This document shows, one piece after another, positions 1-11,119 of a DNA stretch of 64,000 nucleotides. Origin of the DNA: Castanea sativa (lineage: Eukaryota; Streptophyta; Magnoliopsida; Fagales; Fagaceae); the NCBI RefSeq assembly GCF_040712315.1, contig NC_134020.1, positions 14,155,751-14,219,750 of the forward strand. Reading direction: 5' to 3'. Below the pieces are notes generated by a model. The model saw nothing but the letters and a program-made list of their open reading frames with translations, was not told the origin of the DNA and made no database searches. The position numbers were made by a program, and so were the translations under genes. The stretch's first letter is position 1, and each line of letters begins with the position of its first letter.

Positions 1-616
1 CCATCTCATAGCAACAGGTCCCAGGCTAGAGGGAAAGACTTTGCACATCAAGGTTTCGTTCTGAGAATGTACCGCCATCCTCTGATTAAAATGGCTCACG
101 TGTTTCACTAGGTCTATCCTGCCATTATAGATGGTGAAGATGGGCTGAGTGAACCGCCGTGGGGGGCCTTCCCTTCTCGATCCTGCGTGAGAAGAGTGAC
201 TTGGAGAGTTGGTGCAACGCCTGGTTCATAGCATCATTTCTCAAGCCCCTGGAGGGAAACTTCTTATGCCTACGACCTGGTAGCTCATCCTTCTCATAAG
301 AGAAGGTTTCACTAGGGGGAGTCCTGGACCTTGGACTGTAACTGCTTCCCTGGGACCCCCCAGAGGAAGGATTGGACGGAGGTGAAGCCCGCCTTCGTCT
401 GACACGGCGTAGCTTTTTCTTAAGGTGGTCAATCTCCCTTTGCATGGCCTTGGCATCATCCTCATGGGTGGCCCTGCTTCCACCACGCGAATGGCTTGCA
501 TCAGGGTGTACTGGATGCACACTTCTCTCTCGATCCCTTCGACGCTCAAGACGCTCAAAATGATCTTCGCACTGGGACCCTTGAGACTCTGCATGATGCG
601 AACCTAAGCCTGCCAT
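1..616 (-). pseudogene. Ty3-type gag, frameshifted, cut by window edge
   Basis: This is the N-terminal part of a retrotransposon Gag protein. The open frame starts at an ATG at 616, just inside the primer site and LTR. It is strongly charged, with Arg/Glu/His-rich stretches and a basic run near residues 68-78, as in plant Ty3 Gag N-termini. The frame stops at 125-127. The typical Gag core (motif FPSSLGPVAM near positions 10-40) continues in another frame through position 1. The shift falls at or near a run of six G at 161-166, so the reading frame is broken by a homopolymer indel. The rest of the element lies left of the window. The family call rests on the Gag core and the LTR/primer-site layout; lineage within Ty3 is not resolved. 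Confidence 0.75.
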
Positions 617-643
617 GATGTTCCAATTCCTTCATCATTAGAT

Positions 644-660
644 TCCCACAGACGGCACCA
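644..660 (-). other. Primer binding site of the left Ty3 element
   Basis: On the minus strand the 17 bases TGGTGCCGTCTGTGGGA start three bases inside the LTR end at 663. They begin with TGG, complementary to the CCA end of a tRNA, and have the form common in plant Ty3 elements. The position between LTR and gag fixes the element's orientation. The tRNA species was not determined. Confidence 0.65.
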
Positions 661-662
661 AT

Positions 663-1452
663 TGTAAGTGTACAATTTATACCCGGTCCAATCACTAGAT
701 GGACCCAGGCCCAAAGAGTTTTATACAATGAAATTTGTAGAGTATGGGTTTGAAATCTAGGTTAGGGATATTGGAGAGTTGATAAACAGGCTAGAATGCC
801 GCAATCTACCCAAATAATAGATGAATATGACAAAAAACTCTTCTCGGACGTAAGCCGAGGACCACTTGTATTGTCTTTCTTTCTCTAAGCAAAATATTAC
901 AATTGGTCTTTAAGTTTTTTTCTCCCTACCCCCCCTCTTCATACCTCTCCTGTCCTCTTATCTCCCTCTTCTTCTTTTCCTTCTCTCCCACGTGTAGCAC
1001 AGATTTTCCTCATAAATACTTGTCCCATCCACCACCTTCTTGAAGTCTTCAAATAATAGTTGGAAGGCTGAATATTACTGTTCAGAGGTCATTTCTCCAT
1101 TAATGCGGCCAGGGAGGTAGATGCAGGGCCTTTAATGCGGTGGTAGCAACTTTTTTCCTTAGATATTTCTTGCACGTTCCTCCTTCTAACGAGTGCTTAG
1201 ATCATGCATTTACCTAACAGATCTTCTAGAAGTCTGTCTCTAAATCCTTTAGCACGTCCCATGGCCTTTACTGGGCCCGTCCGAGGAGATACTCCTCCTC
1301 GGACAACTCCTCTGCCCCTTGTAGCGCGAACTGACCTGTGGGCCTCGAATATTCTGATTGAACAGACTTATACCAACAAATCAGGCCCAAGGCCCAAATG
1401 TGCATTTAAGCATTTTTACCGCCCACATTAAGTATGATCCCAATTTCCAACA
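663..1452 (-). mobile_element. 5' LTR of a minus-strand Ty3 element (790 bp)
   Basis: The block begins TGTAAGTGTACA and ends TTTCCAACA on the plus strand, so on the minus strand it runs TGTTGG to ACA, the usual TG...CA ends. It directly precedes the primer site and gag in minus orientation. The small open frame at 1204-1431 lies inside it and has no coding character. The target duplication cannot be tested because the other end is outside the window. Confidence 0.7.
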
Positions 1453-2868
1453 TATTGTCTCTCTTTTTTTTTTTTAATATGAGGCATATCTTGTCTTTAT
1501 TATAATATAATACTTATTAGCAAAAAATATAAAACAATGTCGTAATATTTTGATTGTTTTTAATTCATGACCTATGGTAATAGTATTTGACAGAAACTTA
1601 TACTCCTCTAAACTGGTTTATATATATATATATATAGACACACACGTTATAGTGAACAAAGGTTACTCAATTTTTAATTAAAAAAAGGAATTTCCGCTCA
1701 ATTTTTAACTAATTAAAAAGCAACATTATATTTTATTTATGGTATATTTTTATGTTTAATTTTTTTTAAGAAAAAAAAAATCTTAAGAAGTACCATTCTA
1801 TATATTGTACTACCCACTGAAAAGAAGAACAGACTGAACAGTGAGATGCAGTGGAAAGCACTTTTTCCCAGATGGGAATCCTTTTTCTCTTCTGTGTATT
1901 CTTTTTCATGTTGGGGAGCAGGTTGGGACCAGATACAAATTTAAATCCAGATTGGGAATTGTACGACAGTTTGCCATTTCTCTTCTCCCCCTCCAGCTTT
2001 TTATAAGTTTGTACTTCCAATTTACTACACAATAAATAGGACATCAATATCATATTACTAACTCGCATACTATTTGGATAAAAGAAAAAGTATTATATTT
2101 TAGATAATTAAGCCCAAATATATCTACATCAATCTATTATTTATGAAAAATTATGTAAAAATATATAGTTGCTATTAGTTGGATAAATATACATTGACAA
2201 TATTTATTTTACATTTAATTTTTTTTTATGCATTTCAAGAATGAAAGAATAAAGTGAATGATAGTTGTTGTATGTGAAGAAAGAAATAATTAAAAAAAAT
2301 TATTTTTTAATGAAATGCAGTGTAAATTATATATTCTAATATAAAGTATTTTGAAAAATAAGAATGTGAAATAGGAAAAAAAAAAGTTTTTATGCTAAAA
2401 TAGGTAAATTTTTATAAGAACTAATACGAATGCTCTAGGAAAAAAAAAAAACTGCTTTCTTCTTTATTTATTTATTTTTTTTTTTTTGAGAAACACACAT
2501 ACCTATATATAGGGGAATGAGATAAGATAAGAGAATACATTCACACACCAACACCAAAACTGCATATGACAGTTAGTGTTGCGAAAAAAGTGATAAACTC
2601 TTTCTCAGTATCACATTATAAAATGACTTTCTCTCTTTCAAGCTAGGCCATTTTTAATTAGCTAACTAAGCAACATTTTCTACCCCATAATGGCATTATA
2701 TGCATGGGAGCAGAGAGAATTGAACGTAAAATACATTGACATAAGCTTTTCAGTTAATTAAGATACCAATTTATTTTGTCGCAAAACAAAAAGATATCAA
2801 ATTATTTATGCGATCCTATACACATTCCAGTCTATTAGTGAGTACAAAAGAAACTGGGTAGTTGACAG
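1453..2868. other. AT-rich intergenic stretch 3' of the CONSTANS-like gene
   Basis: This stretch holds long A/T runs and a short TA microsatellite followed by CACACA near 1620-1645. The open frames at 1766-2068 and 1841-2035 are overlapping, of unlike composition, and resemble nothing I know. The last few hundred bases before 2869 should include the 3' UTR of the neighbouring gene, but no polyadenylation site can be fixed by eye. Confidence 0.5.
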
Positions 2869-4741
2869 TTATTTGCTGAGTAAAGGAAAAGCAGGTCCTG
2901 CAGCAAAGGATGCCCTCTTGACGAACCTCCCTTTCATTCGGGGCCTCTTTTCTGCATTCAACTTCCGAACCTCATATCTTATTTTCTTTGAAAATAGCCG
3001 CGTTCGTCTTTTTTCTCTGTATCTTGACACTCTTGCTTCTCTCCCTCCGTCAACCATTGCAGGGTTTCCCCCAGTTCCACCAAAATCCCCATAAGGGTGA
3101 TGAAAATCAATACTACAAGTACCCTGAAAGATTCACACAAGTATTTGGTTAGTGTCAACAATCTGGTGGAATTAAACTGATAAGTAACAGGCAAGGAGAC
3201 ACATTCATTGCCTGGATACCGAAATCAATCCACCCAAATACAATTGAATCAGCAAATTGATTTTCTTGATACTTAATTTTTATTTATAAATACATAACTC
3301 ACAAACCACTTAAGATTGGAGCGGTAACCATAGATGGTTTATTCAATTTGCAAGATGACCAAAAGTGCAAACTAAGACCAGTTCACTGTGAAGATCCAAA
3401 AAATAAAATCTGAATGGTGAAATTGACAAAATGGACTGGACTTGAAATAGAGACAACCTTGATCTATTTGGTTTAGTGTAATGCAATTTTAGTGCTCAAA
3501 TCTCAATGGAAGAGAAGTAAGCAAGCATGAGTATGAAAAAATTTATATTCACCCTAACTAACACAGATTAAGCATGTTTTATTGGTAAAAGATTTAAACC
3601 TAAGACCTAATTAACCCCAAATTGAATAGGGTTCTCAGCAATTAATCATGTTTTGCCATGAATAATTAAGGATATCGTATATATAAAATGAAGAGAAGGG
3701 AACATTTACCATGCAGTCAGGCCAACATTCATCAGGATCAAAATCTGGCCGATCCCCGTTGGTCCATGGAGACCCTTGGCTAGCCCATGCCGCGATTACT
3801 GCCCCGTAATCCAGCCTCAACAGTATCTTCTTTTTCTTCTTTTTATCCTCAGCTTCATATCCCCCACCATCAGTATTCCTCATCACAATCGCCTTCTCAT
3901 CTTCCTCCTCACACGTCGCAGGAGAATCATAGTCAAAGCTCAACTCAAAGGGTTCCCTCATCATATCAATCTCCGAATCATCAACCAGGCAAGCTGTAAC
4001 AGATTCAGTACCCTCTTCTTCCTCAACCTTGACTCTTCCACTACCTAAACAACCCTCCTTCATAACCTTCTCTTTACAATCCATTAACCCCAGCTCTTCC
4101 ATACCAAAACACTCATTCTCAAGCCCTCTACCCAATAAGCTTTCAACATCAGCAGCAAACTCAGCAAGATCCATGTCAGAAGGAATAAACCCATGCAAAT
4201 TATCCACATCATGACCACAGTTAGCTAACAATACCTTAGTTTCACTACCATTAGGACTAGAATTAACAGCTGCTACTGCTTCTTTTGGCGTTGTAGGCGT
4301 GCACAGCTCAGCAACAAAGGGATCGAATATGGGAACCCTGTAAAGAAGCTGCTCTTCATTTTCTTCATGTGAAATCTCATCTGCACCGACTTCTGGCACA
4401 ATAGGAAATGGGTTCCGCAGCGGTTCTTTGGATTTAGGTGTTTGATAATTCACCGGCTTTCCATGTCGTGGTGTTCTTGCTTTTCTAGTGAACCCTCGGT
4501 GCCATGAAGGTACAGAATTCTGTACAGCTGCGTCTGAAGATTTGAACGATGCAGTTTTTAGGCGAACCCTTTCATGTCTACGTGCTAATTGATTAGCTGA
4601 GTGCACCGAAGAGTCACAAACTTGGCATAAGAAAGCATCATCGGCTGGACAGTACCATCGAGCACGTTTTCGTACACAGCTATCGCAGGCTCTAGCTGTT
4701 TTTCCACCAACGGCGTTCGCAACATTCTTGTCACAAATCAT
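2869..4741 (-). CDS. COL16-like: CONSTANS-like B-box/CCT transcription factor (COL16/COL6 type)
   Basis: This is a nuclear zinc-finger regulator of the BBX group with one B-box and a CCT domain. Exon 1 is 4741-3710 (344 codons), the intron is 3709-3124 (586 bp, GT-AG, phase 0) and exon 2 is 3123-2869 (84 codons plus TAA), giving 428 residues, close to the family length of about 400-430. The B-box spans about residues 19-61 with Cys19, 22, 31, 39, 42 and His47/56. A Lys run near 299-305 precedes the conserved LLRLDY (307-312) and WASQGSPWT (319-327). The CCT domain is at about 373-415, with the basic core [20 protein letters not shown]. The ATG at 4741 fits the short leader before the B-box in relatives. 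Without the splice, exon 1 would read on into the intron to a stop at 3635. Relatives act in flowering, light or tillering control; the role here is inferred from family only. No disabling change is visible. Confidence 0.93.
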
Positions 4742-5516
4742 AACTCAAAGTATATGATTCAAAACAAAGTTGGAAGCTAGGAAATACAATTCAGAAATGG
4801 AGCATATACCAAAAGCAAGCAAAAGAGTTATTAAAAAAAAAAAAGTATGTTGGAATTGACCTGAAAATGGTGCAATTATTTTCTTTTTTTGCTGCAGGCG
4901 AAGTGTGACCCACACACCGCGCTTTTACGGAGTATTTAACAGAGATTGGTTTCCTATAATAAAAAAATAAAAAATAAAAACAGAGATTGGTTTGCTTTGG
5001 ATTGCACTTTTGAGAGTTTTCTATAGAGAGGGATTGCGCTTTTGGGTCCACAGCAAGGCCTTATCTTGTTTTTAATTGGTTGAGCTTATAAAGTTCATCC
5101 TAATCTCTGTCTTTTCATTGGCTGCCTCTCTAATGAAGGGATTTCTTGTGGGCTCCACTGCTAAGGATGAGAATGAGTCTTCTTGGTCCCATATCTCACT
5201 CTCTGTGTCCAACTTTTCCTCCCTAAAATTTGAGCGAGACCCTTTTGTTGCTTTGTCTTCTTGCTCCACTATATGCCCTGTCTAAAGTTAAAACTCGTGG
5301 TTGCGGTCCCCATGAGCAACCTCTCTCGATCCCTCTCCTTCTCTCTGTAAGTTTTGGCTCCTCTCCAATAAATCCTTTTCTACTAGGGTTAAGCAATAAA
5401 ATCTTGACACATAAAATCCATTCTCGCATTCCCTCTCTATCTCCGAGGTCGGCACGTAATACACACACATTGTACTCTATAAATGGAAATTAGACATCCC
5501 TACAAGATCAATTTAA
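4742..5516. promoter_or_regulatory. Upstream region of the CONSTANS-like gene
   Basis: This is the only space between the start codon at 4741 and the Helitron end at 5517, so it must hold the 5' UTR and proximal promoter. It is AT-rich, with the 14-base ACAGAGATTGGTTT repeated at about 4939 and 4980 and an A-rich spacer between. On the minus strand TTTATAAG near 5087-5094 could serve as a TATA box, about 350 bases before the ATG. The overlapping open frames at 5072-5493 on both strands look random. No protein-coding gene is supported. Confidence 0.35.
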
Positions 5517-5533
5517 TCTATTATATATATATA
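5517..5533 (+). mobile_element. 5' stub of Helitron H1
   Basis: The sequence TCTATTATATATATATA follows an A at 5516 and matches the TC-plus-TA-repeat 5' end seen in the other Helitrons of this window (for example 32292). It stops where the Tat element starts at 5534, and the TA tract resumes at 16033. I read it as the 5' tip of the Helitron that ends at 17702. The stub is short and low in complexity, so the link depends on the downstream part. Confidence 0.5.
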
Positions 5534-6122
5534 TGATGCTGAAAATCGTCAGTAAGCTACACGATCTTTGCACTCTCTTAGATAAGACCTACACAACAAA
5601 GAAGAAGACCCTATAAAGAGTACTGGTGTGGTACTGGCCAAATACCCTCCAAATGTTAAGTTAAAGAACTTCACAACTCCAGAGTGCTGGGGTAAATTAT
5701 GCGTACCTTATTTTCTGAGGGTTTTAGGTATTTATAGTAGTGTAAAACCGACATTTGTTTCTTGGCTAAGAATATGTTTCCTTGTGGGGAAGATCCTTAT
5801 AAATGTACGTATTTTGCATGATTCTTCCTATATTGGGATTCCATTGACTAGGATTAATCGTAGGGTACAAGACATTTCCATTTAGGGTTCCTTGGAGACC
5901 ACTTAAGCCATGTAGATGTCATGTGGCCTTGATATCCATCTCCCTTGTGTCTGTTTAGTTAGAATCCGTCCACTATGGAGGATTAATCCGTCTTATATAT
6001 TATTCGTCTGGTGCATTAATTCGTCGTCTTCTTCTTATGTTTTGATCATCCATTATCCCTGTATCGTCACCTATGGCAGATTTGATTGAACGCATCTGTC
6101 TACCTTAATTTTATCCTCTTCA
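5534..6122 (-). mobile_element. 3' LTR of the Tat element (589 bp)
   Basis: It runs from TGATGCTG (5534) to CTCTTCA (6122). The right edge is fixed by the end of similarity with the second LTR and by the pyrimidine-rich stretch GTTGCCCCCTCACTC that follows, which is the polypurine tract on the minus strand. On minus, CTATAAATACC near 5727-5737 is a plausible LTR TATA box. The left edge is inferred from the TG and is less certain. Confidence 0.7.
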
Positions 6123-6137
6123 GTTGCCCCCTCACTC
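6123..6137 (-). other. Polypurine tract of the Tat element
   Basis: On the minus strand GAGTGAGGGGGCAAC lies directly before the LTR start TGAAG. This is the expected position and composition for the plus-strand primer of reverse transcription. Confidence 0.6.
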
Positions 6138-6316
6138 TATAGGTCTGTCACCTATTTTTCGGATGGACCCGTAGGGTGACAATCTAACTCAACCATTGGG
6201 AAATGTGTTCTGATTGACAAGCTAGCCTAGAGCCATTAATGTTGTAGGGGCACGTGGCATGTTTTTAGTGGTTAATCACTTGGACCGAAGTGTCCTTTCT
6301 TCTTCCATGCCATTCC

Positions 6317-6355
<39 letters not shown>

Positions 6356-6494
6356 ACTTCTCCCTTTCATTTTTACTTTTCACAACGAATTTCCAATTAG
6401 AGCGCTACCGTCCTCTTCATTAAACCGACATACTATCTACTTGGTGCAACCGTCCGCCACGCCTTCTCCGTTGCTTTCTTCACATCGTTCAACT

Positions 6495-8813
6495 GTAAGT
6501 ATCTTTCACCTTATGTTGAACTCTTTTTTGCTATTCACTTTAAATATCGTATGCCTGTCGCCTATGTAGACCTGTAGAGTCTTAGGGGTTTATTCGTCAC
6601 GTGTAGGTGATAGATGTCTAGTAAGGCATCGAGTGAACAATCGTGTGTCTGCGAAGGAGTGGGCTATGATGAGGTGTATCCGTCAGGTCAGGATGACCTT
6701 GACACCTCTTATGATGAAAGGATTTTGTCGGCCAACTATCATTCAGTGGAGGAGGATGAGGACTTGGACATGGTCGTATTAGAGGGTGATTCAGGTGGGG
6801 ATTGAAACAGTGAAGACGTATACTACACTGAACCTTCCATCCAATCTGTCATAGGTCCTGATGGCCTTAGGAAGTTTCTCCTTCTCCCATTATGGACAAT
6901 AAATGACTTCAACTCTAGCACCAAGCAAAAACAGTTCGAGATCCTTAGGGAAAATATCAAATTCCCATCGGCATCCCTATCCATCTGCCTTTCAAATCTG
7001 AAAAGTGCTACTACCGGGGTGCCGAAGATGTTGGGGTGTATGAGTAAATGCTTAAGGCGGGACTTAGATTCCCTTTAAGCGCTCTTCACCACCGTCTACT
7101 TCAATACATGGGGCTGGCCATCTCTTAGATCTCTCCGAATGTCTGGAGAGTCTTCCTTGGCATGGAAGTTTTATATGGAGTCTTAACTAATGGGGAACGT
7201 AAGATGATGGTGGACGAGTTCTTACACTGTTACCATCCATTAGAAATCACTTAGTCTAAGGGTATGTACAGTTTTCTATGAAGGAAGTCAGTACTTAGGC
7301 TAGTATGCGACACCTCTGATTCAAACAGAAACTGGAAGAATCGGTACTTCTTCATTCAGGGGGACAACTAGATGTGTCACCCTTACGATCAGGAGTACAT
7401 GCCTGTGGACAAAACTTAGGGTATAATTCCTCTGTCTAGTAGGCGTCCGTCTGGTCTAAATTTTGTTTCTTATTATTTGTCATGTTGGCCTAACCATCCC
7501 TTTTTTGCAACTCGAGACCGTCTAGAGGTGACCCTAGAGCAGTGGAGTTTTTTGGGAAAAAATCTTTAATATCAAATTGGCAGAGAGGACGTGGGCAAAG
7601 CTTGTTACCTTGGACACGATCCACTGATATTATGACAGTCTTGAACCTATCGCAGCTGCCTGTCGCTATGATAGTCAAGCACGCAGACGTAAGTTCATTG
7701 CTCTTTACTTTTTCTTTTATTTATAGTAATTTACCAAGCTCTTTCTTTCTGTCCATTTTGATGCAGAGGAGGGCTTTCATCTAGCAACAGGCTGCTGCGC
7801 GGAAGAAGTAGGAGGGAAGCTTGCCTCCTAAAGGAACGAGTCCGGTCAACCCGTCCACAAAGAGGAAACCGTCAGACAAGACCGACCATCTCCCCTAGAA
7901 ACCCAAGGTGGTGGTGGGGTTAGCCGTTGGGGAGAATCCTGACGCAAAAAAGCTGCCTCCTCCATCTAGTTTAGGGAAAGGTAAAAGGCTTATAAAGGGT
8001 CAAGGTCTCGTCACTGAAGAGCGCCCCATCCTCCTCGATGAGGAATAAGGTATGCACTCAAGTAGCTTTCATCCATCATCAAAGATGATGACTACGAGCA
8101 CTTAGGCAACCATGCAACCGAGGCCATGGGCGAGATGGGTCTTTTCAGCCTTTCATAGGTATGTCTATCCATCCTTTTCTCCTTTCCATCATGTTGTCTT
8201 TGTTTTTCTAACCTTTTTTTTTATTCTTGCAGGGGGTGCTCATGATGAAGGGTCTAATGGACCGTTGCCTATCTCAAGAGACAGTGATGGATCGTGTGAG
8301 GGCGAAGACGAAGGCAAAGGCGACAGAGGCAGAGTTGGGGGAGTTGAAGGCCTGGAAGGTTGTCTTGGAAAATAAGCTTGACCTGATGAAAAAGCTCCTG
8401 GATGAGTCAGAGAAGCAGATGAAGGTGCTGAAAAAAATGCTCAAGGACAAGAAGGATGAGATTTCCAAGTCAAAGGAGCAGCTTCGTCAGGGTAAGGAGG
8501 ATGTGATAAAGGAGTATGAATTGGGTGGCTCCTTTGCTGACGGCTTTGATGACTGCCTCCCTCAAGTTAAGGCCTCCTTCCCGAATCTGGACCTGTCCCA
8601 CATCTCCATTGATGCCCAAGGCCAAACCCCAGCCCTTTCGTTGATCAAGAAGATACCGACAAGCTATTTGTAGATGACACCACTCCTGGCCTCCAACATG
8701 ACGGAGAGACTGCTCCTTCTAAAGATCAAGTCAAACTTGATGAGGCTCGTCCACTTGGGGGGAACCAAACAGCTGAAGATAAAGACAAAGAGACCCTGAC
8801 AAATCCACAATAG
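6495..8813 (+). pseudogene. Antisense gene of the Tat element (decayed, with introns)
   Basis: This gene lies opposite to pol, between pol and the 3' LTR. A leader intron (donor GTAAGT at 6495, acceptor AG at 6605-6606) precedes an ATG at 6614. The first part is acidic (about 6614-6805). A middle part (about 6840-7690) reads, across several frames, like the plant family known as 'putative gypsy type transposon' (Pfam Transposase_28 as I recall it), with cues such as PNVWRVFLGMEV and NRNWKNRYFF. Introns follow at 7689-7766 and 8159-8232. The last part (8233-8673 and on to about 8813) is a Lys/Glu-rich coiled coil with a tail containing FPNLDLSHISID. Stops, for example at 6803-6805 and in the middle, show it is a pseudogene. 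Function in Tat elements is unknown. Confidence 0.68.
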
Positions 8814-9099
8814 ATTATCTTCTTTTTATTTATTATTATTATTATTTGTAAAGAACTTTTGGGAGGACAATGTTCTTGCTATTTTTTCCGTTGCCTATTG
8901 TTGTTTAGGCCTTGCATGTAGACTAGTATCCTTTATGGGCCCTTTTCATATAATGTTTTGGTATCCGTTGCTTGAATTTTGATTGTGTGTCTGACAATAT
9001 ATGTTTACAAATTCACCTATTCACTTTGTTGTTTCTGTCCACTTTGGGCTTTGCATTTTGATGGTATCTTTTGTAACAGATTTATCCTCTCTGAGCACT
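8814..9099. other. Non-coding spacer in the Tat element
   Basis: This AT-rich stretch follows the end of the antisense gene (TAG near 8811-8813). It holds a TTA/TTAT run near 8826-8848 and probably the 3' end of the antisense transcript. I see no gene in it. Confidence 0.4.
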
Positions 9100-10929
9100 T
9101 AATAATGAACCCGTCCTCTCAGGGACTTGGTATTTTCAGGGCATGCCTTAGGATGAACTCGTCTACTCAAGGATTTAATAATAGATTCATCCACTTAAGG
9201 ATTGGATAGTCTCATATAATCCCTTGGGATGAACCCGTTCACTTATGTAAATAATTTCAAATCATCCCTTGGGATAGGTCTGTCTGCTTGTGGACTTAAT
9301 AAATTCGAATCATCCCTTGGGATTAACTCGTCCACTCTTGGACTTGATAATTTCAAATCATCCCTTTGGATGGACCTATCCACTTGTGGACTTAATAAAT
9401 TCAAATCATCCATTGGGATGAACCCGTCCACTTGTGGACTTAATAAATTTAAATCATCCCTTGGGATGAACTCGTCCACTTTGGACTTAATAAATTCAAA
9501 TCATCCCTTGGGATGAACCCGTTCACTTGTGGACTTAATAAATTTAAAGGGATAATTACAGTAGACCAACCTGTGGTATGGCCCGTTTTCACTTTGCCTA
9601 CCCGTGGTTCAATCATTTACACTTTGCCCACCTAAAGTTAGTCCCATTAGCCTTCCGTAACCCACCTCTCCATTTGCCGTTAGAAAAACACATTTTTAGG
9701 AAAAAACAAATATAACAAGAATCAAAAAGTTAGAGTTTTTGATTGCTAAAGAACTTTTGCAAGAATAAATTGGAGGAATACAAATCAAATATAAATAAAA
9801 AAATCTAACAGTTTCCAGACCCATCTCCTTCATTCATTTATTTATTATTTTTTCTCCCTCTTCATCTCTATCTCTCTGACTTCTCCCTCTCTTCAAACCC
9901 AACCCACTCACGGCATCACCCACAAAAGATGTGTCGCAACTTCGATCCAGCTGTGGAGCGACTTTGCGACTTCAATCCAGCCATGGAGTGACTTCGTGAC
10001 TTCGATCCAGCCATGGAGCGACGCCACGTGGAGCAGCGTGTGGTTGTTGTAGTCCCTAGCGTGAACCATTGTCGGATCTTCCTTCAAAAGCTTCTAGATG
10101 GCTCTGGCGTCGTTTTGGTTCGCATGCCAGAGAATTGAAGAGGTCCGGCTCACTCACTTTCTCCTTTTCCTTCTGGTTCTCATTCGACTACAATGGCGTG
10201 ACGCGAAGCCTCAGCCTTCGCCTCCATTGAAGAGCTTCGTGCTCAAAGAGAAGCACAGAGAGTGAGGGAAAGAGAGAGGGTAACTGGGAGAGAGATGGGT
10301 CGGCGAGAGACGGTGAATGGCCATGGGTTCCTTCGCGTTGAGTTTGGCTCTAACTGTGACTTCGACCCACCTCTCTCTCTCTGCTATCTTATTTTCTTTG
10401 CTGTAGGTGTAGTGGGTCTATGTTTGTGTTGCTAGGTGCGGTGGGTCTGGGTTTTGAAGAGGGTTTGCTTTGGTTTTGGTTTGAGATTTGAGAGAGAACT
10501 AAGGTGAAGCTTGTATGATTTTTGTGACTAACTGAAAATGTCTGAAAGGATTTTGTGAAATTAGAGTAGAGCCTTTTCAAGTGTAGGATTTTTGTAAATG
10601 TTTTTTAGGATTCGTGCGAATATGAAAATTTTATTTGGATTGATTGGCTCAAGACTATTCATACCAAGAGCAAGTGCGTTCTTGAACCCAAGTTATAAAA
10701 CCCCTCTTTGATTCTTGTTATATTTGTTTTTGCCTAAAAATGTGTTATTCTAACGGCAAATGGAGAGGTGGGTTACGGAAGGCTAACGAGACTAACTTCA
10801 GGTGGACAAAGTGTAAATGATTGAATCACGGGTAGGCAAAGTGAAAATGAGTCATACCCCAGGTGGGTTTACTATAATTATCCCAAATTTAAATCATCCC
10901 TTGGGATAAACCCATCTACTTATGGACTT
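9100..10929. repeat. 48-bp tandem repeat, split by the MULE-like element
   Basis: Six clear units of 47-48 bp lie at 9250-9536, each with the core AATCATCCCTTGGGAT followed by a variable middle and CTTGTGGACTTAATAA. Degenerate units extend left to about 9100. A seventh begins at 9537, is broken at 9548 by the TIR element, and resumes at 10885 to about 10929. Because 48 is a multiple of three, one frame stays open through the array (9229-9516) with a 16-residue repeat. This is a by-product of the period, not evidence for a protein. Confidence 0.85.
9549..10884. mobile_element. Non-autonomous MULE-like TIR element with 9-bp TSD
   Basis: This 1336-bp element begins GGGATAATTACAGTA and ends with the inverted TATAATTATCCC. 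The terminal inverted repeats extend about 175 bp inward with scattered mismatches. It is flanked by the perfect 9-bp direct repeat AAATTTAAA (9540-9548 and 10885-10893), the duplication length typical of Mutator-like elements. No transposase is present. The interior (about 9900-10400) is distinctly richer in GC than the surroundings, with three units of a roughly 30-bp tandem repeat at 9938-10023, and could be captured host sequence. I do not recognise the source. It inserted into the Tat tandem repeat, so it is younger than the Tat copy. Confidence 0.85.
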
Positions 10930-11119
10930 AATAATTATAGACATAGTTTTGTAAACATACACATGACATCTGAATAACCCCTTTTATTGTGATAAATATG
11001 CGTGTAGAAATTTTTCTTAAAGAATGAAAAACTGTCGTTCATGCTTAAAAAGTACTGTAGATAGTAAAAATTAACTAAAAAGAAATAAACTAGAAATGAG
11101 GATTGTCGTTGTCTGTGCC
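10930..11119. other. Spacer between tandem repeat and pol in the Tat element
   Basis: A short AT-rich non-coding stretch downstream of the integrase end on the minus strand. Nothing further is visible. Confidence 0.4.

Noticed and set aside
1766..2068. A 100-residue minus-strand frame
   Set aside because: It lies in AT-rich intergenic DNA, overlaps a plus-strand frame and has no recognisable motif.
3635..4741. A 368-residue single-exon version of the CONSTANS-like protein
   Set aside because: It reads past a clear GT donor at 3709 into the intron and lacks the CCT domain. The two-exon model restores the family structure.
5072..5493. Overlapping frames on both strands upstream of the CONSTANS-like gene
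   Set aside because: They are mutually overlapping, low in coding character and unlike known proteins. The region is better explained as promoter and 5' UTR.
9100..9548. Regular direct repeats as a CRISPR-like array
   Set aside because: The units are contiguous tandem copies with no unique spacers, in plant nuclear DNA inside a retrotransposon.
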